Below are positions 61,601-64,000 of a stretch of 64,000 bases of DNA, one piece after another; the first letter of the stretch is position 1, and each line of letters starts with the position of its first letter. The notes beneath the pieces were generated by a model. The model saw only the letters and a program-made list of their open reading frames with translations, was not told the origin of the DNA and did no database searches. The stretch is from Methanobacteriaceae archaeon (GTDB lineage Archaea > Methanobacteriota > Methanobacteria > Methanobacteriales > Methanobacteriaceae): the NCBI GenBank assembly GCA_013403005.1, contig JACBOA010000003.1:96001-160000 (forward strand), given 5' to 3'. A program made the translations under genes and the position numbers.

Positions 61601-64000
61601 TGTTAAAGTTTATCAGTGCAGACAAATTTGGTAACATTGGAACCATACAGACTGAAACCTATAATATCAACGACACAGAAGCTCCTGTTGTCACTGCAAC
61701 TCCCGCAGAAGGAACTTACCACGAAACAACTCAGATAAATTTATCTGTAACGGATAATACGGATCCTAATCCAATAATTTACTACACACTTGATGGTACA
61801 GACCCAACCACAAATAGTACAATATACACCGACCCTATTAATCTCCCAAATTACGTTACTACAACTTTAAAATATATTGCAGTGGATAAAAGTGGAAACA
61901 TCCTCCCAATACAAACACTATACTATACAATCACGGATATAGAACTACCAACGGTGACTTACACCAAAACTGGAACAACAACAATTACATTAAACGCTAC
62001 CGATGACATGGATCTTGATCCTAAGATCTATTACACGCTCGATGGTAGTGATCCTACAACCAACAGCACACTGTATACTGGTCCGTTTAACCTTCCACGA
62101 CCTGCTGTTACTGTTTTGAAATTCATAGCAGTGGACGCTAGTGGTAACACTTCACCAGTGCAATCTGAAACAATCAGCACGTACTTGGAAACAGACCTTC
62201 TAACCACTTACTATGCCCAAGGACATGTCAATGTAATTGTTGATAATGGTGGTACTGGTTACGGTGGTGGAAATCCAACCTATAACCTGAACATACCCGA
62301 TGGTGCGACTATACTCGCGGCTCATTTATGTTTGGCATGGACGTGGTATGGTTACAGTCCATACAACGTAACATTCAATGGATATAACCTCACAAATCTC
62401 CTAGCACACTACCCAGACTACAACGGATACTACGGCAGAAATGATGGAGAAGGACAGGACATCTACGACGTGACACAGTATTTCAATGCTAACGGAACTA
62501 ACACCGCCACCATCACCGGTGGACCTCAAGCCCAATACGGCCGTGTGTTGATTGTAGTTTACGAGCATGCTAGTGAACCTTACAGGAAAATCTGGATAAA
62601 TGAAGGTTTTGACCTGCTTTACTATGGACCAACCACAGGATTCGCCTTCTTCGACAACGTAACCACTGACAAAGTAGATTCCACCCAGTTAACCATCATG
62701 TTACCCTCAGGTGATAATGATTCACCAGGCGTGCTATTCAACGGACAAACACTCAACCTAAACGGAACTGGTGGAAGCGACCCATCGTACAAATACTACA
62801 GCGTGACTTCGCTACAAAACGGACTCAATCAACTAGATGTAATAGGAGGAGGAGCATACTTCTCACTACAAAACGCCATACTAACAGTTACAATGGAACC
62901 GGTAGTAGCAAACTTCACTGCAGACACCACCGTGGGTGATGGACCTTTAACTGTGCAGTTCACCGACAATTCCACTGGAACTACTGGTTGGGCTTGGGAC
63001 TTCAACAACGACGGAACAATCGATAGTACATTACAAAACCCTATCTGGACCTTCACCAACCCCGGATACTACACCGTGAAACTCACAGCAACTGGACCCG
63101 GAGGAGAGGATGAGGAAATCAAAACGGATTACATCTTCGTTAACGGACCCGATTTAGTGGTAACTGGTATTACACCTAACAGCGGTGCAGGCAACACACT
63201 GTTCTCCAACGGAAACAACACCATATCTGTAACGGTTGAAAACCAGGGGACCAGTCCGGCACCAGCATCCACCCTCAAAGTAACCATTGATGGGGAAGAA
63301 TACACTGTAAATGTGCCTGCACTTGGTGTTGGCGAATCAACCACCGTAACTGTGACTGACACCACTTCCAGAAGTGTAGGTGACAGTGTACCAGTAAACA
63401 CCGACACCGACCCAAACAACAGCATACCAGAGACCAACGACTCCAACAACACCTTAACAACTACCTTACCCGTTTACAACAACGGTTACCGGGGTAAACG
63501 GTACACCAACGGCAACGACATAAACACCACCACAGTATGGAGCGGAAACTACAATGTTATCTACTCCAATGGAAGCGCAGCTTACAGAAGCGGAAGCGGA
63601 AGCAACTGGGACACACCATACACAGCCACCTGGACCAACACCGACCTGCCAATACCAGCAGACACTAATGTAGTCCTGGCAAGGTTGTACCAGCCTTACA
63701 CTTGGAACACTGCCCTGGGAGTGCCAGACTGGACCGCACAGTTCAACGGTAAAACACTGTATGACTTGACCTACTACACTGATACTAAAAGCTATGGAAC
63801 CAGCAACTATCCATCCGGACTCTTAGTCTACGATGTAACCAGCTTATTCCAAACCAACGGCAACACACTAACCTTAACCAAAGGAGCAGCCACAACAGCC
63901 AGCCTATACGGATCCTACCTGGTTGTGATCTACGAGGATCCAAACACTGCCTTTAAACGGATTTACATAAACGACGGTGCGGACATGCTCTGCTCTAATC
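58630..64000 (+). CDS. Giant modular surface protein (DUF3344, PKD, SBBP, chitobiase-like, CARDB domains), 3' end outside the window
   Basis: One frame stays open from ATG 58630 (GGGGGTGA seven bases before) to the window edge, at least 1,790 codons. In order: signal peptide (1-26, LLVLTLIFAVILCGAASAG); DUF3344 (about 30-300); PKD (310-385, GATSWAWDFNNDG); seven or more SBBP-type repeats (387-837, GNAYLTGNTNSGDFSVT, LVYSTYLGGSGSD); PKD (843-924); three chitobiase-like repeats (930-1177, YYTLDGTDPTTNSTLYT); DUF3344 (1187-1420); PKD (1424-1506); CARDB (1507-1617); a third DUF3344 (from 1620). It lacks a visible stop or anchor. It is likely an exported envelope protein or adhesin. Its length makes it easy to miss in a search that needs a stop codon. 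Confidence 0.9.
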   Translation, partial: MNAKTPVLLVLTLIFAVILCGAASAGTPLNTTHNGTVSGDLYVNATQPVPFANQPTDATSREFTQTYNLPNNTGLDWARVYVNIYSGSGSANWPANVTVKLDGNGDGTYETTLGNELLTSENYSIDGTIYWINDHCFRVYSDYQAWYDVTGLITSNNPSIYVKTEQIGTQTFDGRLKMIALVAAYNDGDDDKVHYWVNDGQDWINTGSSQTTFKTSTFTRAVSNAALYNVALSSKDGSYNFNGQAFSGTDPVAPVNYFVTHRWNVTSNITPGQDSTLTYTLGAGSYKSVLATLTVKESDITPPTVNFTADKTSGAAPLTVHFTEQSTGATSWAWDFNNDGINDSTLQNPTYTFNNGGTYTVKLTVAGTGGIATETKNNYIIAIPNNYVSYFGSSSDELAQAIALDNDENIYITGYTTSGDFPTTNGAYQTSNAGGSDALLSKFNSAGTLVYSTYLGGSGSDYGLGIIVDAVGNVYVTGRTNSANFPTTTGAYQSTNGGGYDAFLSKFNSNGELVYSTYLGGTGTDYGNGVALDNNENIYIAGYSGSTNFPTTSDAYQANKSTSNDAFMSKFNSSGELVYSSFLGGTGQDYGYAITIDKNDNIYITGRTASSDFPITSGAYQTSIAGGADVFVTKFNSAGSLAYSTYLGGNDTDNGNSVAVDSNGNAYIGGQTKSKNLPVTVGAYQTSNAGVDYDGFVAKLNTNGTSLVYSTYLGGSASNSIETITGIAVDEEGNAHVIGYTNSGDFPVTPGAYQTVNKAGFYGDVFLTKLKSDGTGLLYSTFLGGSGNDRGNAITIDSAGNAYLTGNTNSGDFSVTPGAYQSTITNSYQEIFVAKLDLTSPVADFTADVLSDYAPSTVHFTDQTNSTTNLIAWAWDFNNDGIVDSNEQNPTYTYTTAGVYTVKLTVANVGDSSSTTKTDYITVLTPPDDTEAPTVTAIPVGGNFTSALQVFLSATDNYDINPKIYYTLDGTDPTTNSTLYTNPLIFTETTVLKFISADKFGNIGTIQTETYNINDTEAPVVTATPAEGTYHETTQINLSVTDNTDPNPIIYYTLDGTDPTTNSTIYTDPINLPNYVTTTLKYIAVDKSGNILPIQTLYYTITDIELPTVTYTKTGTTTITLNATDDMDLDPKIYYTLDGSDPTTNSTLYTGPFNLPRPAVTVLKFIAVDASGNTSPVQSETISTYLETDLLTTYYAQGHVNVIVDNGGTGYGGGNPTYNLNIPDGATILAAHLCLAWTWYGYSPYNVTFNGYNLTNLLAHYPDYNGYYGRNDGEGQDIYDVTQYFNANGTNTATITGGPQAQYGRVLIVVYEHASEPYRKIWINEGFDLLYYGPTTGFAFFDNVTTDKVDSTQLTIMLPSGDNDSPGVLFNGQTLNLNGTGGSDPSYKYYSVTSLQNGLNQLDVIGGGAYFSLQNAILTVTMEPVVANFTADTTVGDGPLTVQFTDNSTGTTGWAWDFNNDGTIDSTLQNPIWTFTNPGYYTVKLTATGPGGEDEEIKTDYIFVNGPDLVVTGITPNSGAGNTLFSNGNNTISVTVENQGTSPAPASTLKVTIDGEEYTVNVPALGVGESTTVTVTDTTSRSVGDSVPVNTDTDPNNSIPETNDSNNTLTTTLPVYNNGYRGKRYTNGNDINTTTVWSGNYNVIYSNGSAAYRSGSGSNWDTPYTATWTNTDLPIPADTNVVLARLYQPYTWNTALGVPDWTAQFNGKTLYDLTYYTDTKSYGTSNYPSGLLVYDVTSLFQTNGNTLTLTKGAATTASLYGSYLVVIYEDPNTAFKRIYINDGADMLCSN

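Overview
The window is chromosomal DNA from a hydrogenotrophic methanogen of the order Methanobacteriales, most likely a mesophilic Methanobacterium. The evidence is a complete CO dehydrogenase/acetyl-CoA synthase operon (cdhA-B-C-cooC-D-E plus a ferredoxin), a pyruvate:ferredoxin oxidoreductase operon (porC-D-A-B plus two polyferredoxins), a dihydropteroate-synthase-like protein, the archaeosine enzyme RaSEA, geranylgeranyl reductase, TATA-type promoters, frequent TTG/GTG starts, tRNAs without an encoded CCA, and large secreted proteins with DUF3344, PKD, SBBP and PQQ-propeller repeats. No rRNA, CRISPR array, transposase or phage gene was seen.

Layout. 1-5.3 kb is a zone of gene decay: a radical-SAM gene without a normal start codon, a frameshifted remnant of a surface adhesin, a short-chain dehydrogenase stopped by one nonsense codon (an intact relative lies at 13 kb), and an ABC-exporter half split by one missing base. 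5.3-13.9 kb holds the intact exporter partner, RaSEA, a nucleotidyltransferase-like protein, a decayed 3' end of a polyferredoxin, a drug-efflux transporter and the intact dehydrogenase. 14-22.4 kb carries two flavodoxin-like proteins and a mostly minus-strand run (DUF1932 oxidoreductase, DUF89 phosphatase, site-2 protease, ThiS-like sulfur carrier, TtuA/Ncs6-like tRNA thiolase, a GNAT with a small convergent partner, DHPS-like protein). 22.6-34.8 kb is the carbon-fixation core: por and cdh operons side by side, taking CO2 and the methyl group to acetyl-CoA and then to pyruvate. 34.9-44.8 kb is mixed housekeeping (MGMT, HEAT protein, GGR with its ferredoxin, two tRNAs, an HTH-PhoU regulator, a phosphoesterase, an MFS pump, a citrate-synthase-family enzyme). 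45-51.2 kb is the phosphate system (pstS, a TIM-barrel gene, pstC-A-B, phoU, an unknown gene, a second phoU). 51.3-58 kb holds a LigD-type phosphoesterase, fumarate hydratase alpha, a locus of long inverted repeats, a methyltransferase, a PQQ-propeller surface protein and a VapBC pair. From 58.6 kb to the end runs one open frame of at least 1,790 codons, a giant modular surface protein.

The least explained signals are: (i) four hairpins at 52.95-53.25 kb with a loop complementary to an upstream segment, a candidate structured RNA; (ii) a near-identical upstream promoter module in front of both surface-protein genes; (iii) a shared inverted repeat TTAGTGT-N8-ACAC before the pst operon and before the phosphoesterase gene; (iv) short tandem duplications at gene boundaries, two of which copy a ribosome-binding site and start codon and so create tiny decoy reading frames; (v) clustered gene damage in the first 5 kb, which needs checking against sequencing error.
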